Assembly (NCBI RefSeq): GCF_018691265.1
Contig: NW_024881329.1
Coordinates: forward strand, 2,604,001 to 2,668,000
DNA: 64,000 bases
Origin: Tyto alba
Lineage: Eukaryota > Chordata > Aves > Strigiformes > Tytonidae
Direction: 5' to 3'
The notes under the pieces are model-generated. The model was not told where the DNA came from, did not search any database, and worked only from the letters and a program-made list of their open reading frames with translations. Positions 49,201 through 62,651 of the stretch are shown piece by piece; position 1 is the first letter of the stretch, and each line of letters starts with the position of its first letter. Position numbers and translations under genes: made by a program.

Positions 49201-52200
49201 AATCCTGCTTGAAACTCACAGCACTTTGACCTTTGCAAAAACTGTAGGGGTTCCCTTTTCTGCATTGTATCCCCTATAACTTACAGCTATTTTGGTGTAT
49301 AACATGTTAATTGTAGATGAGCCATCAGTGAGATGTTCAGCAGTATGCTGCTGGGTTATGTAAGAACAGAAATCATTACATTTGGGTCTTAGTGAATTTA
49401 ATAGCCTTTTATTCAGTGAGAGCTTAAATGGCATGTTTCTTTACAACCTTAACCACCTCTTTCCATGACATTGACAGAAACTGAAATTTGTTAATTTTTT
49501 TATTTGTTTCTGTCAAATTTGGTTGAAATTGAAAGCTTCAGATCTATTTGAGAAGTGTTTGGTAGAGAACATGATCTCAGAAGCCTGGTTTCCTTAGGTA
49601 AGTAGGCTAAACAGTATATCCTTTTCATTCATACTGCTATATTTTTTTTTTTTTTGACTCGATGCATGTGATCTAGAGAGAATCTAAAGAGTACAGCCTT
49701 ATTCCATTTAGCTGTCTAGATGGATATATCGTTATGGAGGTGTAAATTGTTGTAGTTCCCCCCCGTGGCCTTTTTAAACAAATAACAAACCAGTATATAT
49801 TCTATATATGAAAAAATTAATATATTTTACTTTCCTTAAAAAAGTTTGTTTTGAAACAGTGAACCCATGCCCTTTGTCATGACAGTCTGTGAGGACTTAA
49901 AAGGTTAATTAGTAATCATAGAAATAAAATACTGCAAGCAATACTATGGGCAGTAGAGGTCTTAAGAATGAAATTTTGCCAAGAAAGGTTATGTTATGTC
50001 ATAGTGGCTTAGACTAAATGGATTTGTCAAGTAATGGTTATAAGTTTTGAGAGATTTGGTCTTTCTTAACTTTTTATACCTTTGATCTGATTGTTCAAAA
50101 GTACTGTTTGCCTGCATTACTGACTGAAGTAAACTAGTATTACCGTGTTACTTGTCTGAACTGCAAAGTTCAGATATCCCTTTTATGACTTTCACTTTTT
50201 TTTTGTTAAAGCAAACTCCTGTAAGCTAACTACAGTGAAAATGACTTTTAGCTTCCATCCTTCTGCAACCTCTGTAGAGGCACGCCATTAGTCTTTTACC
50301 CCAGTATCAGTAGCAAAATTATTATGAACTTGTTAAAACCAGAGCAAGCTCTGAATGATTGTTTTTCTTTGTAAAGCACAGTAAGCTTTCTCACCCAAGG
50401 GTGGTTAAAATTCAGATACTGTCAAATGTGTAGGACTGTGTGACTATTTATATACCTGTGTTTCAGGCATCAACAGGAACTACGGAAGCAGTGATTTCAC
50501 AAATAGAGTTCTTGCACTGCTCAAGCACTTTTCTACTTTCCATCACTGCTTTAATGTCATTTTGTGCTGCCACAGTGCTAAGGACTGTGTGAGAGTGATG
50601 GGAAAGCTTGGAGAAATTAAAAAAGCTTCTCAGTAGAATTTACTTCTTGAGAGAAATTCTTTCCAATCTCTAGAAAATGGTGATTCTATGAGAAAAGCCA
50701 ATGTAGCATTTTAAGTGGGTTCTTACAATTCCTTTTGTAAATTGAGTGGAGCAGCTGTTGTATGTTTTGGATTCTCCAACATTTCAATATTTTTCAGTAC
50801 ACCGTAAAGGTACTCGATACATTATATTTTGGGAAGTCTTTAATATTGTATACTTCAGAGTGTTAAACAGTAATCGCAATAGTGAATATAAATGTTGATG
50901 TCTACCTCAAAATGAATAGGCAGGTAATATAGAACAAATGTAGGTGATGAAAGAATTCCAGCGTTCAGAAGGAATTTGAAAGGAAATGTGAAATTTGGAA
51001 GTAATGCTCTCTGAGGTAAAGAGACATTGCATGAGGAATGCACATAGGATAACAGTCAAAATAAGAAGTGGAAGCCTGGATATAGATTTCCATTGAGGTA
51101 GAGTAAAGGTAGAGACATAAATGAATGCTCAAGGAGCGTTCCTCTTCAAATGCTGAGATACTGTAAATTGCCCTTGTGAAGTCAGCCGCTGTATTAAGTT
51201 GAGCTGACTTCACTAGAAAGATCATCAAGCCCACGACAAATAGGTAAGGGTGAATTTTTTTTGTTTGTTGTGGATTGTTCTATTAAGAAATAATGCAAAG
51301 AAATTTTCTGGTTTTGTTTTAAACAAACCCAAGATGTTTAGCAATCCTAGTCAATAATTCTGTTTGTTCTGCTTATGGAATATGAGGAGATTTTATGCAT
51401 GAACTGAAAATGGAACACAGTACTGTTTTTCTACAAAACAGACATACTGATCTGTAGAGTAACATGAAAAATTTGTTGTAAATAGTGTTCTTAATGAACT
51501 TGAACCGTCTTCATCTTCAGTGTCTGTAAATGCAGAATGATTTCCTTTAAGTCCTTATTTGTTTTGGATTATCTGGCAAATAACTGTTTTTATCTCCTCT
51601 CCCCAGTTGTCTTTACCTCACTTACGGATTGGTTGCACTTAAACAATATTCAAAGATTTGAATTGTATTCTTGAATGTAGTCTATTGGATGTGTTGCATA
51701 AGAGTATTACATTCTATTCGGATAGCTATGTGAGCACTTCCAGTGTAAGTCGTTGCAAATGCAAACTGAACATGTAGTTTTTCTGGACAGTTTGGACATG
51801 ATTCCTATGAGCGCCTTTGCCTGGAAGATCTGAAGTTTTCCAGAAAGGTTTTTTTAAAAGGTGCACAAATGTGACCAAATCAAACTTACTCTTAGAGCAT
51901 ATTAATAGTGTTCATCCAGTTCTATTTGATTTATTCTACATTTAATTTTGAATAGGGATATAACATTTTTATGAATTCCTTTAATTCTGTTTACAGACTA
52001 GAAACATTACTGATAAAATTCTGTTAAACACCATGCAAAAAATCCACCCAGAAGGTTTTTTACATTGCTTCATAGCTTTTGAAAATTTGGTTTAAATGGA
52101 ATTTAGGTGGAACAAAGGAAAATGTTCATGAAAGTGTATTGATGTAGCTGCGAGCATTGTTTTTTTTTTTCCTTGACTGCGTCATTTGTGGCAGAGATGC

Positions 52201-54180
52201 CTGCGAGATCGCTGTCATCCTGTGGACTGTATAAACAGGAATATACTGTTTCTTTTGCAATGACCTTGGGATACAGTTTTTAAAGGATAATAAATGGAAG
52301 CGTGTCGTGAGACTGGGGATAAAGAGCAATATGGACAAAGAATGTAAATGATGGTGTTTATATTTAAACAAATCCAGGTACATTCTGTTGCCAGTGGTAC
52401 TGTTGCCTTCAAAGTAGTGCAGAGTAACCTTCAGGCTGGTGCAGGTAGCTGATGGATAGTTACATAGTGCTGGAGTGGGTAGAACAGCATACTTATCTTG
52501 AGTTGTCAGCGCTCTCAGTTTTATTTTGAGAAAATTATTTTATTATTTCCTGAAGGCCACAGAGAGCATTGTCAAGTGACATAAATGAAACGAGCCCTAA
52601 AGCCACCCAAAATAACTCTCTCACAAAGTTCTAATGGCTGAGCTTACTGTTTTGCACCCCATGGCTGTGCCAGGCAGTTTCTGTCTTTTAGACTTTGCCT
52701 GTTCCCATTGTGGCTTCCTTACATAAAGATTATTGCATACTTAAGAGGAAAATTAATTTTTTTTTTTTAAGTGTCTTGTTCAAATAAACATTTTTAATTT
52801 GGGGTGGTAGAAGAGGTGAGGTTAGACTGGAAGGGACAGTTCCTTTTGTAGCTTAACACTGATAACCAGCTGCTCTTCAGTTTCTTATCTAACATCCAGC
52901 CATTGATAATCAGTGATTTGATAATTAAGGAGTTTGGAAAGAATTAACTTGCCAGTTACTGACAAAAGGAGATTAATTCTGGTAAAAGCTTTGCGCCAAG
53001 CTTTGCAACATCAACTGACAATAAATGGGTTATTGCAGGGTGCAGGGGGGAATTTGGGAGAGAAACCAGCATCAGGTGCCTTAGGGTGTGAAAGTACTAT
53101 CTTTTTTCTTTTTAGTTTTGGTGTACCAACACAATGTGGGAATTATAGGCATGATAATATTTCCAGTGAAGTGCTTAACTTGAAAAAAATTAAAAAAAAA
53201 AAAAGATGGAAAACTGTTTTCCGGCATCCATTTAGTAAGTGCTGTTCTGGCTGCCTGCTTCTACTTACAAATCAACATACTCTCTTTATATCCTAAGGCT
53301 CTTGCAATTTTGATTTGTTGTCTTTTGCTGTATATGCTTAATGTGGGAGAAAAAAAAAATAAGTGTGATAATACATTTCTTTTATTAATAATGTCTATAT
53401 TACATATGTATTAACAACATCTGCTTTTGCAGTGTCATTCCTGTGTGTGTTCAGCCTTATGTACCATAAACCCTTGTCATTTAGCTGTTAAAAGCACTAT
53501 TGACTAGAGCAAAAACGATGGAGGAGCTGGTTTCTGGGAGAAGCAAGCTGATCTGAACCAAAACTGTGTTAATTTTCTACTGTCTGTCTAAAGCCTACTC
53601 TTAGAACTATGAAGTTTGTCAGCCGAAGGTTGAACAGTCCTTCATAAGAATGTACCAGGTCTTTATACTGACCCAGCAGGGAATGCTGCTGGAATTGCTT
53701 GGTTCTTTATCTTATTTCACTCTTTGTTTTAATTATTTTATGTGTGGCTAGCAATGTAGATGGTAGATTTCTACACAGATGCCCTTCTTGGAAAAGTGTT
53801 TGCTTTGTTGCTTTTGTCCAGGAAGAGGTACACTGTAGCCCAGGTTTGTAATGTTGGCTCATTTGACCTAAGGTAATGTAATTTAGGAGGAAGAGGGACC
53901 AGCAATAACATATTTGCAGCTAAACATGAGCTGGTGATACATGATTTCCTTTTGTTAAACTCTATTTAAAAAAAAAACAACCAAACAAGAAAAACAACCA
54001 CAACAACCTGCTCTGATGAAGTCTGAGCTAAGCTAGCACAAGACTTTACTAAGACTACCATTTTATTGCATTTGAATTAAAACACGAATTTAATACTTCA
54101 CATTCCAAATACTTGTAGTATGAAATGCATTGTGTGGGATGTTTAAAATTTTCTCATGTCTTTTGCTGACTGTTTGCCAG

Positions 54181-54221
54181 GTGGAGGTTGGATTACTCAT
54201 CATGCCAGCCATTTGCCCTGG
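54181..54221 (+). other. candidate 41-bp cassette exon in BRSK2 intron 1
   Basis: Acceptor TTTGCTGACTGTTTGCCAG ends at 54180 and a near-consensus donor CTGG|GTAAGTTCC follows at 54221. Entered in phase 1 from the BRSK2 first exon, it reads GGGWITHHASHLPW without a stop. Because 41 is not a multiple of 3, inclusion would shift the frame of the normal next exon. It could be a poison exon, belong to another transcript, or be a chance pairing of sites. Confidence 0.25.
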
Positions 54222-55127
54222 GTAAGTTCCATTCAGTGACTGTGCGAATTTCTTTTAATAACAGTGACTTGTCTCTAAGATTAAGGAATGCATTTGACTC
54301 TTAGATTTTTCACCTTTCTGGAATATCTTCATCTCTCTCAGCATTCTATTCTGAAGCTCTCATTTTTCAGTTGTAAATGATGGGTTCCTTGGCTGTAATG
54401 TTGAGATGGCCTGCTGTCAGCAGGTAAGGGAGGGATTGCTCTATGGTTTTCCTTTTGAAGTTCTGGTCATCTGTTTTTTGGTTTGGTTTGATTTTTTTAT
54501 TTGCTTGGGGTTTTTTTGCCTTTTTTTTTAAAAAAAAAAAAAAAACACCTTCAAAGTTACCTTGCCTCTTCAAACTGGAAACTGGTTCAAGGAGTGGCAT
54601 CCTAATCTAGAGGATGCCAGACAGGTATTTGTTTCTTGCTATAGCTGCAATCTCCTACAGCAATGAAGACTTTAGGAGAGTATTCTTAGAAAACTTTAGG
54701 GGATGATACAGTTCCAAGACCAAGCCCCTTAATCATTTCAGCCCTATTTAAATTTGCTGCTGGTTACTGCTAAAAGAGCTGGTAGAAATACTCTAAACAA
54801 GAAAATAGCCAATCTCTGAATAAGCACATAATGTAGTTAGAGAGAGGTTTGTTGGTTTTTTTTTTTTAACTGTATGGTCATGGTAGACTGAAAAGTAAGG
54901 TACTGCTAGGGTTTTCTCCCACTTCTTATACAGATGCTTTGTTCTGGGAAATTAACAGTGATGCACTGTGTGTTCTTGGAGAATTGTTTTCCCTTACATA
55001 CTTCCCTTACATCTTCCACATTTCATCTGTCTTGCTTAGGTTGTGAACTGAGAGGAAAGATAATTTGTGTTACATTATCTGCATATAATCCCTTTCATGC
55101 TGAAGTACTAATCTTTGTGTGTGTATA

Positions 55128-55365
55128 GGAAGTGCAATTTAAGCATAGGAAGAAGCTTTTCCTCTGTGAGGGTGGATTGAACCTGGCACACATTGCCTAG
55201 AGATGTTGGGAAGTCCCCATCCTTGCATATATTCCAAACCAGCCTAGGCACAGCCTTGAGTAGCCTGCTCTAGTTGACTCTGCTTTGACCAAGGGTGTTG
55301 AACTAGATGATCTCCAGAGATCACTTCCAACCTCAGCTCTTCTGCTATTCTGTGTTATCCTGTGC
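55128..55365 (+). repeat. CR1 LINE 3' end fragment
   Basis: In family order: 'aggaagaagcttttcctctg' then 'tgagggtgg', 'cattgcctagagatgttggg', 'aagtccccatccttgcatat', 'ggtgttgaactagatgatct' and 'cacttccaacctcagctctt'. It ends in degenerate ATTCTGTG-like terminal repeats (ctattctgtgttatcctgtg). This is a typical 5'-truncated CR1 insertion of about 240 bp in sense orientation with BRSK2. Confidence 0.85.
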
Positions 55366-58177
55366 AACTAAACCGTGAGTTGTTCAGTGAACTGTGGAAC
55401 TAAGGAACTCTGTTTCCTTCAATTCTGTACCCTGTATTCCCCTCCTGCTCCTGCTCTGTCCCTTGTCTCTTGGGCTAGGTGAAGACTGTTTGTGGCTTAT
55501 TTGGATCCATCTCTGCTGCCTGTCCATCTTTTTTCTTTCTCTTGGAATACATTAAAGATTAAATCACAATTATTCTTTCCATTGCGGGAGCAATACTTTG
55601 AATCCTTTTTTTTTCCCCCAGACATGCAGCACTCCGCATGAACTTTTTAGAATCTTAGAGACTTCCCTTCCTCTTTCAAACTTGCTTGAAAGTTGCTAAT
55701 CTATTCTGGTGTTATGGGGGGAATTACAGACAGCCTGAACATTTAAGTTGTGTTTCCTTAAGAAATCAAGCTAAAGCAAAGCTGTCCTAAACAGCACAGT
55801 TTCTCTAATCTGCGTTTGGTTTTGAAGGCCATGAGATGCTGCTGTGATGGATTGGGATTGCTGGAATACAGCTACTCTTCAGCTACTGCCCTCACCTGTG
55901 TTAACACTCTTACACCAAAGTTAGGAGGAAAAAGTGGTGCTAAACCACATTGTGATTCCTAATGCTGGGGGAATCCCCAGCCAGCTTGGTAGGCTGGATG
56001 CCTGCCTACTTGCTGCTGCTGGAGCAGTGCAAAGCAGGGAGGATGGAGGCTAGAACTTGGTCCTTTCTGTCTGCAAGCTGAGCTGGGTGCCTGGGGAGTG
56101 TGGGAAGAAGGGAGCCCTCTCTGTATTTCCTCCATGTATCCATTTTGGTACAGTGGCAGTATTTGAAGTAGTGCTTTCCTGCAGAAAGCTGAGAGGAAGA
56201 CTGAGAGCTGTTTGTGTGTTTGCAATGCCTGCCTGTACAAAAATCGTCACCAAAGACAAAGCCAAGTATTGTATTAGAACTTGGCAATGACACAAGCACT
56301 ATAGCCCTATTAAACGCAGGCATTTATTTTGTGAAAAGACATGGCTATGAGTGGCACAGCTTTTAAGATTCCTTATACTTTGCAAGCACCAGCCTTAAAT
56401 AGTTTTTCATTAGCTTTTGAAACTAGTTAAATCCATACTTCTTTTCCAAACTTCCCACTCATAGAAATCAGTAAAGGTTCATTAAAATCAGCCATTGTCG
56501 ACAACAAAGGAAGGTCTGTCACAGTGTTTCTGGATTTTGTCCCATGCTGCTTTTCTTTTGGGTCTGTGGTTTATTTCACTGTTCATGTATGTGAAATCAC
56601 ATCTCTCTTGCTTCTGGTTGTTTCCTGATGGCGCTGAAGACATTACTTAGTCAAATTTCCCACTTGGTTACATCTGTGCGGTTCCAGTGACTTCAAGGCC
56701 TTGCTTAAGTTTATCTGAGAGTGGAGTCTGACCCCTGAGCAAGCTTCTCACTGATGGAAGCAAAGGCAGACTGCTGGCACTGTTCTAGTTAGGAGCAGCC
56801 TAGGAATACACCTCCTCTGCAGTGAATATTCAAGCAAGTGAGAGCACAGAGTGGAGTGGTACTGCAAGCAAATTCAGTTGAAATTGAAAATACCAGCCCA
56901 GCATTTTACAAATTAGTTTCATCCTTAAAGCAGAAGTCTGCCTGCTCGGCTAACAGACAAATAAAGGCAAGTGAATGTTTTAATACTTTTAGAAGTAATT
57001 CTTCTGTAGCATTTCATGCATATGTATATAGAAATCACTTGACCAGTTTGCATTAAGCTTCAGGATGTAGAAAATGTCCTTACCTTCATCATTACTGCAT
57101 CTTTGACAGGGAAAGCAAGAGCCAGGCTACTAGTATGGTTGGGACAGTTGCCACCTTGTTACCAAGTGGCTCTTCCTGCTCAGCGGAAATGCTGCAAAAA
57201 TAGCTGTGGTTTCTGGATCTGTGTCGTAATGCTGACATCACCATTACTCTTATCACCATTGAATCAGATGAGTTGCAGCTAAGAGCCTCTTTAGCTCCAT
57301 CAGTGCTTATTTATTCTCAGTGTTTTGGTGCCTGTGGCTCTGCGGAACCAGGTGGTCTGTGGACTGCTGCTCAAGAATTGATAAGATGACTGATTAGAAT
57401 AGCAAACTTAACAACATATTTACTATTCAAGTGTTTACTTCTCTACTGCAAATTTCTGAAGAGCCCACCAAAGGGGAGAAGCCTGTGTGTTGCAGACCTT
57501 TTTCTCCTCATTGAAATGGTGGGAATTGAAAAGATGGCAAGGCAAAGGATCCTCATTATGGGGTACATCTACCTTGCAACCAGAGGTGGACTTCTAGCAC
57601 TGGTAGGTAACACTACTATGTCCTGGCACAAGCAGCAGTGAAAATAGAGTAGTCGAGGCTTTGTGAGAGTTGGAGAATTGTACCAGAGCACCTAAAACCC
57701 TTGCCATATGTAGAAGTCTAGTCTTCCCCCATCTTTATCTGATTATTGTGCCTGTCTTGCTCTCTTGATGAACCCTGCATCAGCTACAAATCAATATGGT
57801 ATGTCAGATGTGGGTAAGCTGAGTATTTATATACAGACTGCACTGTACACTTTGTGTATGTGTGACTTCATTTCAGGGACGGGGCTTTTTGTGTATGTGA
57901 AATAACAACCTTGTGCTTGATCCTGTAGAGTTCTAATTTTGGTGTGAAAGTTTATTGTTGGATTAAAGTTACTCAACTTCTTAAAGGATTGGGTTTCTAG
58001 TTGTATTCTTATGGCCTCTAAAATGCTAGAGAGTCCTGGCCAGGTCATTTACTGGCAGAAGATTAGTAGAGACATGTACAAAACAGGCTCTGTTCATGTC
58101 ATTGTGAAGTTATTAGTCAGATTATTGAGAGACAATAACTATGTAGTCTTTACAGGCCCTAACAGCCTGAGCCATTG

Positions 58178-58180
58178 ATA

Positions 58181-58212
<32 letters not shown>
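58178..58212. repeat. (AT)n followed by poly-T
   Basis: About 20 bases of alternating AT followed by about 16 T in BRSK2 intron 1. Confidence 0.9.
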
Positions 58213-58329
58213 AAGATGCCCTGTTTGACTTCCCTTTTGGGACTGACAAAATTAGCCAGCCAGTATTGCTAACTCTTTCAGAAATAAAAAGCATCATGGG
58301 ATAGCCCTACTAGTTAGGCCTAGTGAGTT

Positions 58330-58372
58330 GTTTTTTTTTTTTTTTTTTTTTTTGTTGTTTTTTTTTTTTTTT
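58330..58372. repeat. poly-T tract
   Basis: Forty-three bases of T with two G interruptions, in the RNA-sense strand of BRSK2 intron 1. Confidence 0.9.
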
Positions 58373-59732
58373 ACTGTTTATTTTTGATAGCTTCATTTTA
58401 TCTGATTTGCATCTGTGGATTTTCATCTCCTGAGGACAGACCGAACCGTACAGTCCGGCTGATGATACCTTTTCATGTTGTATTTGTTTTCCATAGCTTC
58501 TCCTTTTGATTATTGTAATATTGATACATAAATGCTGAAATCTCTGTGGCTACAATTTAAAACTAGGTGGTTTTAACTATCTAATAAAATAGAAAAATTG
58601 CATTGATGTTCCCATTTTGACAATTTGTGGCTATGCTGACTTTTGTTGCTTCTTTCCTTGGGGACATTTGTCCCTGATCTCTCAAACAAAATGTCACTGC
58701 ATAAAACTATGTTTGTATGATGCTGTGTGTTCTACTTACAAAAGATTTATAACTTGGTCACTTTTATTTATGCTCCTGTGGAGCTGGTGGAATTATGCTG
58801 CAGTGTTAAAATGCAGCAGTTTCATTTTCCTGCAGGCAACAGCCCTCTGGTGGTATGGGTTTTTTTCCTTTTTTTTTTAAAGTCCTCTTTGGCAATTCTG
58901 ACAGACTGATAGAGAAGCCTTTAAAAATGCTGCAAATTAAGCTGCCACATAGTCCCATATATCCTCCGTTTTCCTTTCCAGACCTCACCTCATCACCACC
59001 CCCACCTACATTTGGAAATGGAATGTAAAAGGCAAAGCAAGGTTAATAAATGCACCCACTTGATAATACCATCAGTCTTATTTGGCAAAATGATATTTAC
59101 CAAATGCTATTTCAGTGAGTTTCAACTTCCAGAATGATTGCCTGGAAAGGGTATGGGTCGGTGTGAAGTGGGTGGCAAGGCTAATGGGTTATGCTAAAGA
59201 CTCACTGAATTGTTAGGAATGCAGGCATTTCTGAGGAGGCTGCTGATGAACTTGAAAATTGAAATATCAAAGAATTTTTTAAAGGGGTGACCTTACTAGT
59301 CTGTTATATGGGCACTAAAAATAGTTATATTGCTAATTACTGGCTGGAAAAAATATTTTGGCTAATGGGGAAAGAGAATCTTCTCATCAGTGCCTTAGGA
59401 GTAAAATTTATCCTTTTGGTAGTATGAGATTTAGCTATCACTTGAGTCCCACTTAAGACCTATTTTGAAGTATTAAGTTATGTACTGGGAGGTAAAAATG
59501 GGAGTTCAGAAAGTAGATAAAATGAAGTATTATTCCTTACTATGTTTGAGATGGTAAGCCAGAGTTACGGGCAAATGTTTTTTGAAGTTATTAAAGTTGT
59601 GCGGTGGATGCATTCTGCTTGCTTCATTTCCAGAACTACAACATCATGCCGTATCTGCAACTATGTTACTGCATAAATACTCTTTGTAAGAAGACATATA
59701 ATTTTGTTATGGTTAAAGCCTGAAGTTGTATT

Positions 59733-59769
59733 TAAAAAAAAAAAAAAAAAAAGAAAAAGAGGGGGGGGG
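59733..59769. repeat. A-rich then G-rich purine tract
   Basis: Nineteen A, then GAAAAAGA, then nine G: a pure purine run of about 36 bases. Confidence 0.9.
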
Positions 59770-61158
59770 AAAAGGCAACACGTTTTTAAATAACTGAAGC
59801 TGTATAGAAGTAATAATTTCTGCAGTTTCAGGTTTTAGGGCAAATAATTCCAGTTAAAATTAGTTGTTTTAAAACTCACTGATTTGACTGCATTTGAAAC
59901 CTACTGTGTGTCTGTAAAGTGAAACAAAAGTTACTGACTAGTTTTGTGTGTTTATTTTTTGTTTGTTTTAGATAAGACTAATGGGATTGGTAAATAGAAA
60001 GCATTAGGATACAGAATAAATTCTATAACTGTAAATGACAGACAGTGGTGTAGTTTATGAGCCCTTCTTAAGTATTTGGTTGAACTTCATACTGCGGACA
60101 GCAGATAATACAAATTTGTGGCCTTACTGGATAATGCTTTAGGTCACTTGTGATAGAATTGCTAGCAATTATCAAGAGACACGCCAGCTAAGACATATGA
60201 TGCAAAAGTATTGTTTCAGCCATGATACTTCTGAGAGTGTAAGTCTTGACTCTTTGCCAGGTCTGCCTCAGTTGTGAAGGCTGTTCAAGCCTAGTGCAGG
60301 TAATGCTCGCACAATTTAAGGTCAGAGTCTGATCTGTGCAAAGAACTCTCTGTGTACGTAGCTTATATATTAAAGGGATAGTGTTAACTTCTGATTTGTA
60401 ATTCTTGCAGTTAACATAGGGTGAAAAGGAAGTATAATCAAAGGGGAAAGCTATAAAGATAATTCCCCACTCGCTGCCCAGTTACCTTGTTAGTGATCCT
60501 GATAGTGAAAGCTTACTTGAGATTTTCCTGCTCTTAATTGTAGAGAAATAAATTTGGGAATAAATCCATTGAACTGAGTGGAGATATGTTGGCATAAAAA
60601 TAATAAGAAGAAAGGGGCTATCTGGCATCTCAGTGTTAAATATTCAGAGCTTTTGTCACCTTAGAGCTATTTTTTTCAAACATTAAAAAAAAAAAAAAAA
60701 TGGAGAATTGTAGTAGAGGTCAAGGCATCACTAGGTCTTGAGTTAACCCACAGTTTCCAAAATGTGACTTTTATTGTTGCTTATTCAGATTCTTTTTTGT
60801 GATTTAAAACACATGAGATTGCAACACATGCTGCAGTGGGTTGCTGGTCCCTTTTTGGAGACAGAATAAAAAAGGATTATTGCCTGCTCAGACCCAGTTT
60901 AAGAAAAAAAAAGGGGGGGGTAGGAGAAAGAAGGGCCTTGTGCCCTTTATATCCTTTTTCCTAAATGTGCTTGTCAAATCGGTGCTGAGAGGCGTAAGCA
61001 TTCTGTCACTTTCTGCCATGCAGTGGAAAGGGTTACAAACTTTTAAACGACATCTTCAAAAATTACAACAGTGCAAAAGCTAGGATAAGGGAATTAACTT
61101 TTTTTTAAAAAAGTGAATTTGCCCTGTTTTGCCACAAGTCTATGGAGTTCAAACTCAA

Positions 61159-61160
<2 letters not shown>

Positions 61161-61193
<33 letters not shown>
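61161..61193. repeat. poly-T tract, 33 bases
   Basis: An uninterrupted T run, the longest pure homopolymer in the window. It could mark the 3' tail of a minus-strand retroinsertion, but no source gene is recognised in the DNA to its right. Confidence 0.9.
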
Positions 61194-61194
<1 letters not shown>

Positions 61195-62606
61195 AGTTAC
61201 TAGACTGGGAATGAGTGAAAGTGAGTTATATTTCAACTAGAAAGGCAAAGTGCCTCCTCCCATCTTGATTATTCTAATTAGTTCTTCTAGTGAAAATCTC
61301 AAATTGTGTCTATTTCTGTCATAAAAATTGATTCAAGTGGTTTGTGGCCACTGCTGGAGGGGGAAGGTGTTGAGCTTCATAAGACTTTGCTCTGGTCCCA
61401 GTGTAGCTGTACATGTATCTGAGGAGGAACTGAATCTCCAAGACTTTATTCCCTAGCCTTAACAGAGAAGCAGCTATGATTATAGTGTCAGTAGCCTGTC
61501 TCAAATGCACATTTTCCTCAATTTCCTGTTAGTCCAAACCTGCAGAGTATTCAGATTTGAAAGGAAAGTGTTTAAAATTCATTTTTGCTCTTACTGGCTC
61601 TGTTTTTGTTCGTGGATGCATTTGGTAATGTGACCTTTGCAATTTTTGCCATCCTAATGTTTGTCCTGCTGGGAAGTTGCATAGATGTGCTATTTCACCA
61701 CATTTTGGAAGTTGTGTCATGTGAGTGAGTTCATATGCAAAATAGAATTTAAATATCAGGTTTAAACTGACACATTGCTATCCTGGAGTTTTTGTTTCCT
61801 GTGTCTATGATGGTCTATGTTACATGAGAGTCTAAACTCTTCCCCCTGATCAGATTTTTACCATTTGTATTTTGTTTAGAGATTGTGTTTCACAAGAAAA
61901 TTCTCAAATAATGACAGGTCAGATTTTTGTTCTTGCTGCACTTGTGTGTTTTGTTTTATTTCAGGTTTTGGTTGTAGGTTTGGTTTTTTTTTTGTTTTTT
62001 TTTTTTTTTTTTCCTGTTGCAACTCCAGTGCTTCATTGACATTTTGGATTTACAGCAGTTTGACATAGCAGAGCAGTATAATGTCCTACTGTGGACCTTA
62101 CTGTTTTTCATACATCCATATAAGAGTCACCACACTGAGGTCAGCAAATGTGTGCTGCCAGAAAGGTGTTTTAAGTGAAAATATTTTGTAGTTGCTGCTC
62201 CTGAGTTATGTAGACTAAACTTCAGCAAAGACTGGATCATAAAGGGTATAGATACCAATATAGTCAAATACAATTTGATTATGAGCAGTAACAAAAAAAA
62301 AAACCCTAATGCATTCTTTTATTGTCAACTGTGATGCCTATTTAGAATGACATATACTGTTGAAGAGAAGCATTCAGTAATTGAAATGCAAGTGGGTGAC
62401 TAAGAAGTGCTACATATGCAGCAGCATTTTTTTATTTGTCTTGTGTTTCCAGAAAAACCCACCTCTGACTCTCTTAATCACTATTGACAGTATTGGAAGT
62501 AACTTTTTTGGTTCTCTTATTCCTCTGTTGCTATATTCAGATGTAGTTTTTTGGCATTCAGCAAGTCAGTGGTATAGGATTGTTTTACTGCTCACCCTTT
62601 GATTTT

Positions 62607-62651
62607 TTTTTTGTTTTTTTTTTTTTTGTTTGTTTGTTTGTTTATTTGTTT
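62607..62651. repeat. T-rich/(GTTT)n tract
   Basis: T runs passing into GTTT units; the overlapping lysine-rich minus frame is a composition artefact. Confidence 0.85.
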
